DNA from: Bacteroidota bacterium
Lineage (GTDB): Bacteria; Bacteroidota; Rhodothermia; Balneolales; Balneolaceae
Assembly (NCBI GenBank): GCA_024635465.1
Contig: JAGXIS010000069.1
Coordinates: 1 to 8,364 of the forward strand
Direction: 5' to 3'
DNA: 8,364 bases
Shown: piece by piece, positions 1-6,615 of the stretch
Position numbering within the stretch: position 1 is the stretch's first letter
How the letters are laid out: each line of letters begins with the position of its first letter
Notes under the pieces: generated by a model
What the model was told of the DNA's origin: nothing
Database searches by the model: none
Seen by the model: only the letters and a program-made list of their open reading frames with translations
Translations under genes and position numbers: made by a program

Positions 1-166
1 GGCATAACTGATGAAGTCTGTATTGGGTGGCTTAATATCAGAATTTCTAAGCAAAAGTGAAATCTGTGCTCTATGATATTGACCATGAATAATCAAATGC
101 TGACAATTGTCGGGTACACCAAAGATCAAACATAAAAAGTTTTTGAAGTCTCTGTCTTTCATCCAT
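1..166 (-). pseudogene. DinB/YfiT-family protein remnant, internally deleted and frameshifted, cut by the window edge
   Basis: DinB-like proteins are four-helix metal-binding proteins of about 150-170 residues, often thiol-transferase-like or of unknown role. Reading leftward from ATG 166, the first codons give MDERQRLQKLFMFDLWCTRQ, which resembles the family's first helix (an Lf-yD-Wa-rqL pattern). This frame hits a stop at about 73-71. In another frame, from about 102 to the window edge, the sequence reads QHLIIHGQYHRAQISLLLR and later PPNTDFISYA. That matches the family's last helix with the HxxxHRgQ metal-binding motif and the usual PP-TD ending. About 100 codons that normally lie between these parts, including the first metal-ligand His, are absent. 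I infer an internal deletion with a frameshift near 90-115. The C-terminal frame is also open from ATG 162 (54 codons to the edge), so a short intact gene with that start cannot be excluded. The start lies 21 bases after the marC stop, so co-transcription with it is likely. Confidence 0.5.
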
Positions 167-178
167 TTTTTCAATTTT

Positions 179-185
179 CACCTTT
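179..185 (-). promoter_or_regulatory. Candidate ribosome binding site of the dinB-like gene
   Basis: On the minus strand AAAGGTG lies just after the marC stop codon and ahead of the ATG at 166, with a rather long spacing of 12 bases. It favours the 166 start over the ATG at 162 and supports the idea that the DinB-like first helix was once a real N-terminus. Confidence 0.35.
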
Positions 186-187
186 AT

Positions 188-868
188 TTATATGACAATC
201 CCAAAGTATCTGGAGATGCCACTCAGAATAAATTGAACGCTGATCGCCAGAGCTATGAAACCCATCAACCGTGTCATTACATTCAAACCGGTAGGCCCAA
301 TGTATTTTGCCGATATTGGTGCAAGTCTCAATATGATGTAGGTCAACAATACTACTAAAACTACAGATATACCGTTGATCATATAATCATCAAAACCTTC
401 TGCCTGCGTAGCAAAACCGATAACAACGGCAATACTTCCAGGGCCTGATAGAAGAGGTAATGCTAAAGGACTAAATGATATGTCTTCTTTCTCCAATGCA
501 GCAGCTTCATCCTCATCTGTCAGCTTTCTGCCCCCCTTTTCAGGGTTTAGCATTGAGTAAGCAGCTCTCATGATAATTAGACCCCCGGCGATACGAATTC
601 CTGCCAGTGAAATGCCAAAAAAACTCAATATGTAAGTACCCACCAATAAAAATGTAATCAGGATCCCAAACATGTAGAAACTCGCTTTCTTGGCAACTTG
701 AATTCTCTCTTTTTCTGTATTTCTATCTGTCAAAGAGAGAAATAGAGGCATCGCCGCCAATGGATTCACAACAGAAAAAAGGGAAGTAAAGCTCGCAAAA
801 AGGAGTCCAATAAAACCGATAATAGTTATCGTTTGTTCCGGAAAGGATTCGGATATCAATTCAATCAT
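188..868 (-). CDS. MarC family (UPF0056) integral membrane protein
   Basis: This 226-residue inner-membrane protein matches the MarC/UPF0056 family, usually 200-220 residues with about six membrane helices. Its role is unsettled: the original link of E. coli marC to multiple antibiotic resistance was not upheld, and some archaeal relatives have been reported to transport amino acids. Visible family blocks are NPLAAMPLF (residues 35-43), GISLAGIRIAGGLIIM (85-100), SPLALPLLSGPGSIA (133-147) and GPTGLNVMTRLMG (191-203). A charged loop rich in Glu, Asp and Lys (about 108-130) separates the two halves, as is common in the family. The start at 868 is fixed, because an in-frame TGA lies two codons upstream and no other Met precedes the first conserved block. 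There is no normally spaced Shine-Dalgarno sequence; the only GAGG lies one base from the ATG. It probably leads a leftward unit with the dinB-like remnant and is divergent from the GAF gene. The family assignment is sure; the substrate is unknown. Confidence 0.93.
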   Translation of the reverse strand: MIELISESFPEQTITIIGFIGLLFASFTSLFSVVNPLAAMPLFLSLTDRNTEKERIQVAKKASFYMFGILITFLLVGTYILSFFGISLAGIRIAGGLIIMRAAYSMLNPEKGGRKLTDEDEAAALEKEDISFSPLALPLLSGPGSIAVVIGFATQAEGFDDYMINGISVVLVVLLTYIILRLAPISAKYIGPTGLNVMTRLMGFIALAISVQFILSGISRYFGIVI

Positions 869-1064
869 GCCTCAAAGATAGAGATGATTTCAGCAAATCT
901 GAATCCTCTTTTATTGTTTCTTGAAGTTTTTTTAGAGAATTCATTGAGTTAATGTTCTACCTACATTAAAAATGGTTGTTATCAAAAATTTACCTTCAGA
1001 TGAATAAAAGAATATCCTTACCTTAATACACAAGATTTAATGTTCATTCACCCTCACATTTTTC
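869..1064. other. Divergent intergenic region between marC and the GAF gene
   Basis: This 196-base AT-rich spacer must hold the outward promoters of marC (leftward) and of the GAF gene (rightward). Apart from the TATCTTTG box noted for marC, I see no convincing promoter for the GAF gene, no strong hairpin and no small gene. Confidence 0.5.
873..880 (-). promoter_or_regulatory. Possible Bacteroidota-type -7 box (TATCTTTG) of marC
   Basis: TATCTTTG on the minus strand fits the TAnnTTTG element used by the primary sigma factor of Bacteroidota. It ends only four bases before the marC ATG, so if used it would give an almost leaderless mRNA. That would agree with the missing Shine-Dalgarno. A TTTG lies 13 bases upstream of the box, shorter than the usual spacing to the -33 element. 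One such match in this much spacer is not far from chance. Confidence 0.25.
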
Positions 1065-1514
1065 ATGGATTCTATTTTAAAAGAAGTTGATTCAATTTTA
1101 GAAAATAACAGCTCCAGAGATCAAAAATTGAAGGATATCTGTGTACTGTTGGATCGTGAGATTGAAACATTCAATTGGACAGGTTTCTATCTGGCTGATC
1201 CGAATGAGGATCGTATGCTCGTATTAGGCCCCTATGTGGGGGAAGAGACGGATCACACGCGAATCCCATACGGAACAGGAATATGCGGTCAGGCAGCAGA
1301 AACCCTGGATACATTTGTAGTTCAAGATGTGAGTAAAGCCGGTAATTATTTAGCTTGCAGTCTGGATGTAAAATCAGAAATTGTTGTCCCCATCATGAAA
1401 GGAGATCAATTTGTTGGTGAACTCGACATTGACTCACACACTCTGAATGCAATTACACCGGAACTCAAAGTGCTATGTGAAAAGATCTGTAAAAGATTGA
1501 GTTCGATTTTTTAA
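1065..1514 (+). CDS. GAF-domain protein, free methionine-(R)-sulfoxide reductase (fRMsr/YebR) type
   Basis: This 149-residue cytosolic protein is a single GAF domain. It follows the fRMsr family, which reduces free L-methionine-(R)-S-oxide using cysteine thiols and thioredoxin. Family blocks in order are FNWTGFYL (36-43), LVLGPYVGE (52-60), RIPYGTGICG (66-75), NYLACSLD (94-101), SEIVVPI (104-110) and ELDIDSH (119-125). Cys74 and Cys98 are 24 residues apart, exactly as Cys94 and Cys118 of E. coli YebR. The acidic residues of the pocket (Glu105, Asp121, Asp123) are also present. The third family cysteine, E. coli Cys84, lies ten residues before Cys94; here that position is His64. Enzyme activity is therefore likely but not certain, and a ligand-binding GAF role is the alternative. 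ATG 1065 is the only plausible start: an in-frame TAA lies at 1038-1040 and there is no clear Shine-Dalgarno. It appears to be a single-gene unit. Confidence 0.85.
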   Translation: MDSILKEVDSILENNSSRDQKLKDICVLLDREIETFNWTGFYLADPNEDRMLVLGPYVGEETDHTRIPYGTGICGQAAETLDTFVVQDVSKAGNYLACSLDVKSEIVVPIMKGDQFVGELDIDSHTLNAITPELKVLCEKICKRLSSIF

Positions 1515-1523
1515 GGTACTTCG

Positions 1524-1551
1524 TCAGGGTTCAGGGTGCAGCTGATAGCTG
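1524..1551. repeat. Tandem heptamer TCAGGGT x2 followed by a small dyad
   Basis: Directly after the GAF gene TCAGGGT occurs twice with no gap (1524-1530, 1531-1537), followed by CAGCT-GAT-AGCTG (1539-1551), a five-pair inverted repeat with a three-base loop. It has no T-run, so it is not a classical terminator. It resembles low-complexity GCTGATAGC-type intergenic repeats, but one copy cannot establish that. Confidence 0.3.
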
Positions 1552-1600
1552 AAAGTTCTTCACATCTTTTCTTTCACCGTTTGCCTCCAACGCAACGTTT

Positions 1601-1620
1601 TATAACTTTTTACAGTTATA
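1601..1620. promoter_or_regulatory. Inverted repeat TATAACT-N6-AGTTATA upstream of the efflux operon
   Basis: Two perfect seven-base arms (1601-1607 and 1614-1620) flank TTTTAC. The 20-base AT-rich dyad has the size of a dimeric repressor operator, and it lies 169 bases before the adaptor start. It could also form a weak hairpin on the GAF-gene transcript. No regulator gene is in the window to pair with it. Confidence 0.35.
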
Positions 1621-1730
1621 CAACAAACTAACTTCACGATATCTCGTCAAAGGAGCCAACGAACAGACGGAAGTTTGTAATATTATTTAAAAAACATGGG
1701 TTAAATCTTAAAAAATTGTTTTACCCCTAT

Positions 1731-1763
1731 GCGGCTGAATTTAATCTGACTAACTTTGGCCGC
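1731..1763. promoter_or_regulatory. Dyad symmetry GCGGCTGAA / TTTGGCCGC overlapping the candidate efflux promoter
   Basis: Arms 1731-1739 and 1755-1763 can pair at nine positions: five G-C, two G-U and two A-U, with a 15-base gap. It is the most GC-rich piece of an otherwise AT-rich spacer, and its right arm includes the end of the TAACTTTG box. As DNA it could be an operator over the promoter. As RNA it could form a hairpin if transcription starts farther upstream. No T-run follows it. Confidence 0.35.
1751..1758 (+). promoter_or_regulatory. Possible Bacteroidota-type -7 box (TAACTTTG) of the efflux operon
   Basis: TAACTTTG fits TAnnTTTG exactly and ends 30 bases before the adaptor ATG, a sensible leader length. 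A clear TTTG/TTG element at the usual -33 spacing is not seen; the nearest TTG is at about 1716-1718, rather far upstream. It is judged a candidate from the box, its orientation and its place only. Confidence 0.3.
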
Positions 1764-1788
1764 TACATTAAATCTGTTGAATTAAAAA

Positions 1789-3156
1789 ATGAAAAATCAA
1801 TTGAAAACAACCACTTTTAGTGCACTATTACTATCAATTATACTCATTCTATCCTCCTGCGGAGGTGATGAAACCAGTGAGCAGGGCGGACCGGGATTTG
1901 GTGGACCCGGTGGATTTGGCCAGGCAGCCAGTGTGGAGGTAACACCTGTTCAAACCGGAACCATTTCTGATCAGATACGCTCTTTTGGTACGATCCGAGC
2001 ACAGGATGTAGTTCAGATAACCCCTCAGGTATCCAATCGTGTGACCCGCATATTGGTGGATCTGGGTGATGAAGTAACCCGGGGACAGGTGATGGCAGAA
2101 ATCTATGACGTTCCATTCAGGGATGCTGTAGAACAAGCTGAAGCTCAAATCAGGCAAGCCAGAGCTGTCTTTGAGAGAGATAGCACCCAATTGGAACGCC
2201 AGCGTGAATTATATCAACGAGAGTTAATTAGTCAATCTGAATTTGATGAGTTCCGGACAACCTATCTGAACAGTCTCGCACAACTTGAATCTGCAAATGC
2301 ATCATTAACTCAGAGCCAGGAGAATTTAGATAATACCCGAATCAAATCACCGGTAAACGGGGTCGTTTTGAACAGAATGATTGCACAAGGCGATGTAGCC
2401 TCTACCGGACAGGCCATTTTTGAAGTGGCTAACTTAATTGGTTTTGAGACCCGTGTGTTTCTGCCTCTTCAAGATTGGGAACTTGTTCTGGTTGGGCAAT
2501 CCGTCACGATGAGCTTATCAAGTAGAGGAAGCGATATTGCAGAGGGGATAGTATCCAGAAAAAGCCCCCAGCTGGATCCAACAACAGGTCTGGGTGAGGT
2601 CGTAATCACTCTCACAGATGCCTCTTCATCAGTATATCAGGGTGCCCTTGTTCAGACAAGTATAAACCTCCAGACGAAGGAGAATGTCGTAGTGATCCCG
2701 CGATCAGCTATGGTTGAAAAAGTAGATACCTACATCGAACCTGAAACCGGCACCATTGAACTGGACAGAAGTTTCTCTGCATTTATTAATCAGGGCGACT
2801 CCATTGCCGTACGAAAAGAGTTGGTATTAGGAATTGAACAGGGCGACAGAATTGAGGTGTTACAAGGGCTTAATCCGGGAGATCGATTGATTATAACCGG
2901 GCAACGAAGTCTCGAAGATAGTTCCAGAATACGGGTATCCGCCGGAGATCTTGGTGCACGCCCTCAGCCAGCTACAGAAAATAGTCAAACACCCGACTTT
3001 CAAAATATGACTCCGGAACAACGAGAAGCGATGCAGGAGCGGCTACAGAATATGACTCCGGATGAACGTCGAGAATTTATGCAACGAACCAGGCTGGATG
3101 ATGGCCAGGGGGATGCCGTTCAGCCTCAGGATAGCAGTAATAACAGCAGTAATTAA
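1789..3156 (+). CDS. RND efflux periplasmic adaptor (HlyD/AcrA-type membrane fusion protein), lipoprotein
   Basis: This 455-residue adaptor should link an RND pump to a TolC-like channel across the periplasm. A lipoprotein signal with lipobox LSSC (Cys24, Gly at +2) is followed by a Gly-rich linker (33-44). The first lipoyl half comes at about 68-106 (TPQVSNRV, LVDLGDEVTRGQ). An alpha-helical hairpin (about 107-181) carries the ELISQSEFDE motif typical of adaptors. The second lipoyl half (about 182-217) holds IKSPVNGVV and QGDVASTGQ. A beta-barrel (about 218-300) and a membrane-proximal domain (about 300-385) end with GLNPGDRLIITGQ. The final ~70 residues are polar and include two copies of a QNMTPxxR motif. 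The ATG start gives an ideal signal peptide, and the AT-rich leader has no Shine-Dalgarno. The first RND pump starts 18 bases downstream, so they form one operon. The substrate cannot be read from the sequence. Confidence 0.93.
   Translation: MKNQLKTTTFSALLLSIILILSSCGGDETSEQGGPGFGGPGGFGQAASVEVTPVQTGTISDQIRSFGTIRAQDVVQITPQVSNRVTRILVDLGDEVTRGQVMAEIYDVPFRDAVEQAEAQIRQARAVFERDSTQLERQRELYQRELISQSEFDEFRTTYLNSLAQLESANASLTQSQENLDNTRIKSPVNGVVLNRMIAQGDVASTGQAIFEVANLIGFETRVFLPLQDWELVLVGQSVTMSLSSRGSDIAEGIVSRKSPQLDPTTGLGEVVITLTDASSSVYQGALVQTSINLQTKENVVVIPRSAMVEKVDTYIEPETGTIELDRSFSAFINQGDSIAVRKELVLGIEQGDRIEVLQGLNPGDRLIITGQRSLEDSSRIRVSAGDLGARPQPATENSQTPDFQNMTPEQREAMQERLQNMTPDERREFMQRTRLDDGQGDAVQPQDSSNNSSN
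3001..3087 (+). repeat. Tandem 15-codon repeat at the adaptor C-terminus (QNMTPxxRxxMQxR x2)
   Basis: Residues 405-419 and 420-433 of the adaptor repeat QNMTPEQREAMQER and QNMTPDERREFMQR. The DNA of the two copies also matches in part (AATATGACTCCGGA occurs in both). The pattern resembles the LTPEQR helices of periplasmic Spy/CpxP-type proteins, but it is short and could simply be a charged helical tail. Confidence 0.7.
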
Positions 3157-3174
3157 TTTATAGGTCATTCTTAC

Positions 3175-6100
3175 ATGAAAAATCTACCTAAACTGGCTGT
3201 TAATCGCCCCATTACCTTTATTATGATCAGTATCATACTGATCGGCTTTGGTTTGTATGGTTTGAATAATCTGAGATTGAATCTCTATCCTGATGTTTCT
3301 TTTCCAACAATCACCGTTTACAGTACATATGATGGCGTTGCACCGGAAGATATTGAGACACTGATAACCCGACAAGTTGAAGAACAAGTTGGAAGTATTT
3401 CAGGTGTTCGAAGAGTACGGTCACTATCCAGTCAGGGTGCATCTGTAGTAAAGCTAAATTTTAATTGGGGAACGGATCTCTTTATAGCTGAAACAGAAGT
3501 TCGAAAACGATTGGATATGATCCGACGTGGATTGCCTGATGATGTAGATCAACCGATTGTTTTCTCGTACGACCCAAATGATGAACCCGTGTTAGTTTTG
3601 GCACTGACTTCAAGCACTAGAAGTCCACGTGAACTCAGAACTCTGGCCACTCGCCAGATTGAACAACGTATTGAGCGAATAGAAGGAATCGCCTCTGCAG
3701 AAACCGCAGGTGGATTTGATAGGCAAATTAATGTCCGATTAAGCAATGCACAGATGCGGACATACAACCTGGATATCGCAGCTATCTCAAATCGACTGTC
3801 ACAAGAAAATGTTCAGGTACCGGCCGGTGAACTTACGGAAGGTGAGACGGTCTTTTCACTTCGTACCATCGGTGATTTTCGGAATATTGAACAGATTCAA
3901 AACAGTATCGTCTCTGTTACAGAAGAGGGTAACCCGGTCTACCTTAAAGATGTAGCTTTGGTTGAAGATGGAATTGCTCAACCCATCGGAAATGTGCGTG
4001 TTCAAGGAAATGATGGGGTGATTATGAACATCTATAAAACCAGTGACAGTAATATCGTGAGTGCTGCCGGCGGAGTTGTTACCGCCCTGGATGATATTCG
4101 AACAGTTCTTCCATCCGACGTAAGTCTTGAAATTCTGACCAACCGCGCCGATTTTATTAGTTTATCTATCAGTAATTTAGTCATGACCGGTTTTCAGGCC
4201 ATTGTATTGGTCATCATTATGTTGCTGCTTTTTCTTCGAAGTGTCCGCTCCGCATTAATCGTAGCCATTACGATTCCAATATCCATCATTGCAACGTTCA
4301 GTATCATGGATTTTACGGATGTGAGCTTGAATATTATCTCCCTGTCCGGACTCACTCTGGCGGTTGGATTAGTTGTTGACAATGCGGTTGTAGTTCTGGA
4401 AAACATTTTCCGTTTTAAAGAGGAAGGCAAAAATGGAAAAGAGTCATCTATGCTGGGTGCACAGGAGGTGGCCGCACCGGTCGTTGTCTCTACATTAACC
4501 ACTCTGGTCGTATTTTTACCTATCCTTTTTGTGCCCGGAATTGCGGGACTGCTATTCAGGGATATGGCACTTACAATCTCTTTTGCATTGATTGTTTCTG
4601 TATTGGTGGCCATCACTTTAATACCGGTACTCAGCTCAAGTTTGTTTGAATCTGAGTTAATTACGACCGATAAAAAAGATCCTGCTAAAAGACTGATGAA
4701 CAAATTATTAGTCTGGAGAAGGCAGAATGTATATACGCGGATTTTATCACTACCCCTCTTTCTTCTCTATTTTTTGATTTGGCCCTTCTTGAAAGTCTGG
4801 ACATTTTTAATGACCCACCTCAAACATATCTTTGCAGATTCATTTTCACCTTGGTTGGGCAAGCAACTTGATAGATTGGAAAATTCCTATAAGAAAGCGC
4901 TGGATCGTGCACTATTGAGTAGTAAATGGGTAATATTGGGTTCATTTGGATTATTATTCGCTTCTCTGCCAATATTTTACCTTCTGGGTGGTGAATTCTT
5001 TCCTCAGGTAGATGAAAACTTCATCATTCTGGATGTCCAGAGAGAACCCGGCGTGAGCCTGATCGAATTGGAACGTACAGTTATTCAAGTAGAAAATATT
5101 GTCCGGGAAACAGTCCCCGAAGTACGTCTGATTGTATCAGATTATGGGGATAAAATAGGTATTGAAGGGGCTGATAACCCGGGAGGTAACCAGGGAAGAG
5201 TCCGAGTTGAACTGGTACCGGTATCAGATAGATCCAGGAGCCAGCTGGCAATCACCAATGCACTCCTTAGAGATCTTCAAGCTGTTCCGGGTGCAAATAT
5301 CAAGGAAGTACAGGAAGATCCCCTGAGTCCTGATGGCGAGACCGGATTGATCGTTCAAATTTACGGATTTGATCAGGAAGTAAAGAGCTCCCTTGCACAA
5401 TCTGTTATGCAGAGTATCCAAGGTATTGATGGAATTGTAAGTGTATTCAGTTCGGCAGATCAGGGAAGACCTGAACTGCGTGTAGAGATGGATAGAGAAA
5501 GAATCGCAAGAGTCGGATTATCAACCTCGCAGGTAGCAAACGCTCTTAGCAATTCTGTTCAAGGATCTGTTGCAACCACGTTTGTGGATCAGGGTATCGA
5601 ATTTGAAGTACTCGTTGAAGTGGATCCTATCGACAGAACACAATCCACATCTCTTCAAGACCTGCAAATCCAAACTCCATCCGGTGAATGGATGCCTTTG
5701 AAAAATTTGGCAACCATTGACAGATATCTGGGACCCTCTAACATTTTAAGGGTTAATCAGGAACGAATGGTTGAAGTGGAAGCAGATCTGGGTGATCTGG
5801 ACTTGAAAACTGCCACAGAACTCGTGAATCAATCTTTATCAGACATGCAATGGCCTGATGGTTATCGATATGAATTAGGAGGTTCGGCCGAAGAACAACA
5901 AGAGTCATTCAGATTTTTGATTATTGCATTCATGATAGCGGGGATTCTTACTTATATGGTGATGGCCTCTCAATTCGAAAGCCTCGTGGAACCGTTAATC
6001 ATTCTTGTAACCATCCCGTTAGCACTTACCGGTGTATTGTTAATGTTATGGATAACTTCCACAGCTGTGAGTGTAACAGCAATGGTTGGATTGGTTCTGT

Positions 6101-6447
6101 TGACCGGTATTGTGGTTAATAACGGTATTGTGATGATCGACTACATTAAAATCCTGCAATCGAGAGGCGAGGAGCGTCATGCAGCAATCGTTAATGGTGC
6201 CGGCCGAAGATTACGCCCGATACTCATGACCGCCCTAACAACGATACTCGCAATGGTGCCTCTTGCACTTCAAATTGGTTCCGGTGCAGAAACGTGGAGT
6301 CCGATGGCGCGTACAGTTATCGGCGGACTCTTTATGTCGACTCTGCTGATGCTATTTGCAGTGCCCTGCATGTATTATGTAATTAACGCTTTTGTCGAAA
6401 AAATCGGATTTGATTCAGTACACAAAGAAGATCCTTTAATTGAATAG
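3175..6447 (+). CDS. RND efflux transporter permease (AcrB/HAE1 type), pump 1
   Basis: This 1090-residue inner-membrane pump is the length expected for the AcrB superfamily. It has twelve membrane helices and two large periplasmic loops. TM1 is at about 12-31, followed by the NLYPDVSFP block at 36-44. TM2 starts at about 335. The TM4 signature GLVVDNAVVVLENIFR has Asp402 and Asn403, where AcrB has Asp407-Asp408. TM7 starts at about 585 and is followed by GGEFFPQVDE. The TM10 signature TGIVVNNGIVMIDY has Asn982 at the AcrB Lys940 position. RRLRPILMTALTTI and a TM11-12 pair close the protein. Between TM6 and TM7 the cytoplasmic loop is about 94 residues (491-584), much longer than in pump 2 (about 33), and contains a hydrophobic stretch at 523-549. 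It starts 18 bases after the adaptor, with only a weak AGG before the ATG. As an antiporter it should export drugs, lipids or other solutes; the substrate is unknown. Confidence 0.95.
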   Translation: MKNLPKLAVNRPITFIMISIILIGFGLYGLNNLRLNLYPDVSFPTITVYSTYDGVAPEDIETLITRQVEEQVGSISGVRRVRSLSSQGASVVKLNFNWGTDLFIAETEVRKRLDMIRRGLPDDVDQPIVFSYDPNDEPVLVLALTSSTRSPRELRTLATRQIEQRIERIEGIASAETAGGFDRQINVRLSNAQMRTYNLDIAAISNRLSQENVQVPAGELTEGETVFSLRTIGDFRNIEQIQNSIVSVTEEGNPVYLKDVALVEDGIAQPIGNVRVQGNDGVIMNIYKTSDSNIVSAAGGVVTALDDIRTVLPSDVSLEILTNRADFISLSISNLVMTGFQAIVLVIIMLLLFLRSVRSALIVAITIPISIIATFSIMDFTDVSLNIISLSGLTLAVGLVVDNAVVVLENIFRFKEEGKNGKESSMLGAQEVAAPVVVSTLTTLVVFLPILFVPGIAGLLFRDMALTISFALIVSVLVAITLIPVLSSSLFESELITTDKKDPAKRLMNKLLVWRRQNVYTRILSLPLFLLYFLIWPFLKVWTFLMTHLKHIFADSFSPWLGKQLDRLENSYKKALDRALLSSKWVILGSFGLLFASLPIFYLLGGEFFPQVDENFIILDVQREPGVSLIELERTVIQVENIVRETVPEVRLIVSDYGDKIGIEGADNPGGNQGRVRVELVPVSDRSRSQLAITNALLRDLQAVPGANIKEVQEDPLSPDGETGLIVQIYGFDQEVKSSLAQSVMQSIQGIDGIVSVFSSADQGRPELRVEMDRERIARVGLSTSQVANALSNSVQGSVATTFVDQGIEFEVLVEVDPIDRTQSTSLQDLQIQTPSGEWMPLKNLATIDRYLGPSNILRVNQERMVEVEADLGDLDLKTATELVNQSLSDMQWPDGYRYELGGSAEEQQESFRFLIIAFMIAGILTYMVMASQFESLVEPLIILVTIPLALTGVLLMLWITSTAVSVTAMVGLVLLTGIVVNNGIVMIDYIKILQSRGEERHAAIVNGAGRRLRPILMTALTTILAMVPLALQIGSGAETWSPMARTVIGGLFMSTLLMLFAVPCMYYVINAFVEKIGFDSVHKEDPLIE

Positions 6448-6489
6448 CAGACTCAACCGGCTAGATTCCGGAAAACAATTTTTAACAAC

Positions 6490-6504
6490 GATTTTTACAA
6501 AATC
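6490..6504. other. Small AT hairpin GATTTT-TAC-AAAATC after pump 1
   Basis: A perfect six-base inverted repeat with a three-base loop lies 43 bases after the pump 1 stop. It is weak (one G-C pair per arm) and has no following T-run, so terminator function is doubtful and pump 2 may still be co-transcribed. Confidence 0.25.
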
Positions 6505-6593
6505 ACAATATTAAACATTCAAAATAACTGTTTATTTAAAATGTAGACACACCTTGCAAGCTTATAGAGCAGTTGTTCAGCTTCTCCTCAATA

Positions 6594-6605
6594 AGTTTTA
6601 AAACT
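6594..6605. promoter_or_regulatory. Perfect 12-base palindrome AGTTTTAAAACT just upstream of pump 2
   Basis: The palindrome ends ten bases before the pump 2 ATG. It could be a protein-binding site, or a local hairpin that affects start access. It is AT-rich, so chance is possible. GGA at 6607-6609 is the only Shine-Dalgarno-like sequence, six bases before the ATG. Confidence 0.3.
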
Positions 6606-6615
6606 CGGAACCATT

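Noticed and set aside
107..358. Open plus-strand frame of 83 codons over the marC/dinB-like region
   Set aside because: It is antisense to the well-supported marC gene, shows no family motif, and has no leader signal.
1539..1551. CAGCT-GAT-AGCTG as a terminator of the GAF gene
   Set aside because: The stem is only five pairs and is not followed by a T-run.
1844..2190. Two minus-strand frames opposite the adaptor N-terminal half
   Set aside because: The adaptor reading has a signal peptide and all expected domains, while the reverse frames have no motif.
4194..4703. Long minus-strand frame (169 codons) inside pump 1
   Set aside because: It lies opposite a conserved membrane-helix region of pump 1. 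The Thr/Ser/Asn-rich product is typical of the reverse strand of hydrophobic helices, with no recognisable domain.
6465..6475. CCGG repeat after pump 1 as a terminator hairpin
   Set aside because: Only four pairs can form, and there is no T-run at a suitable distance.
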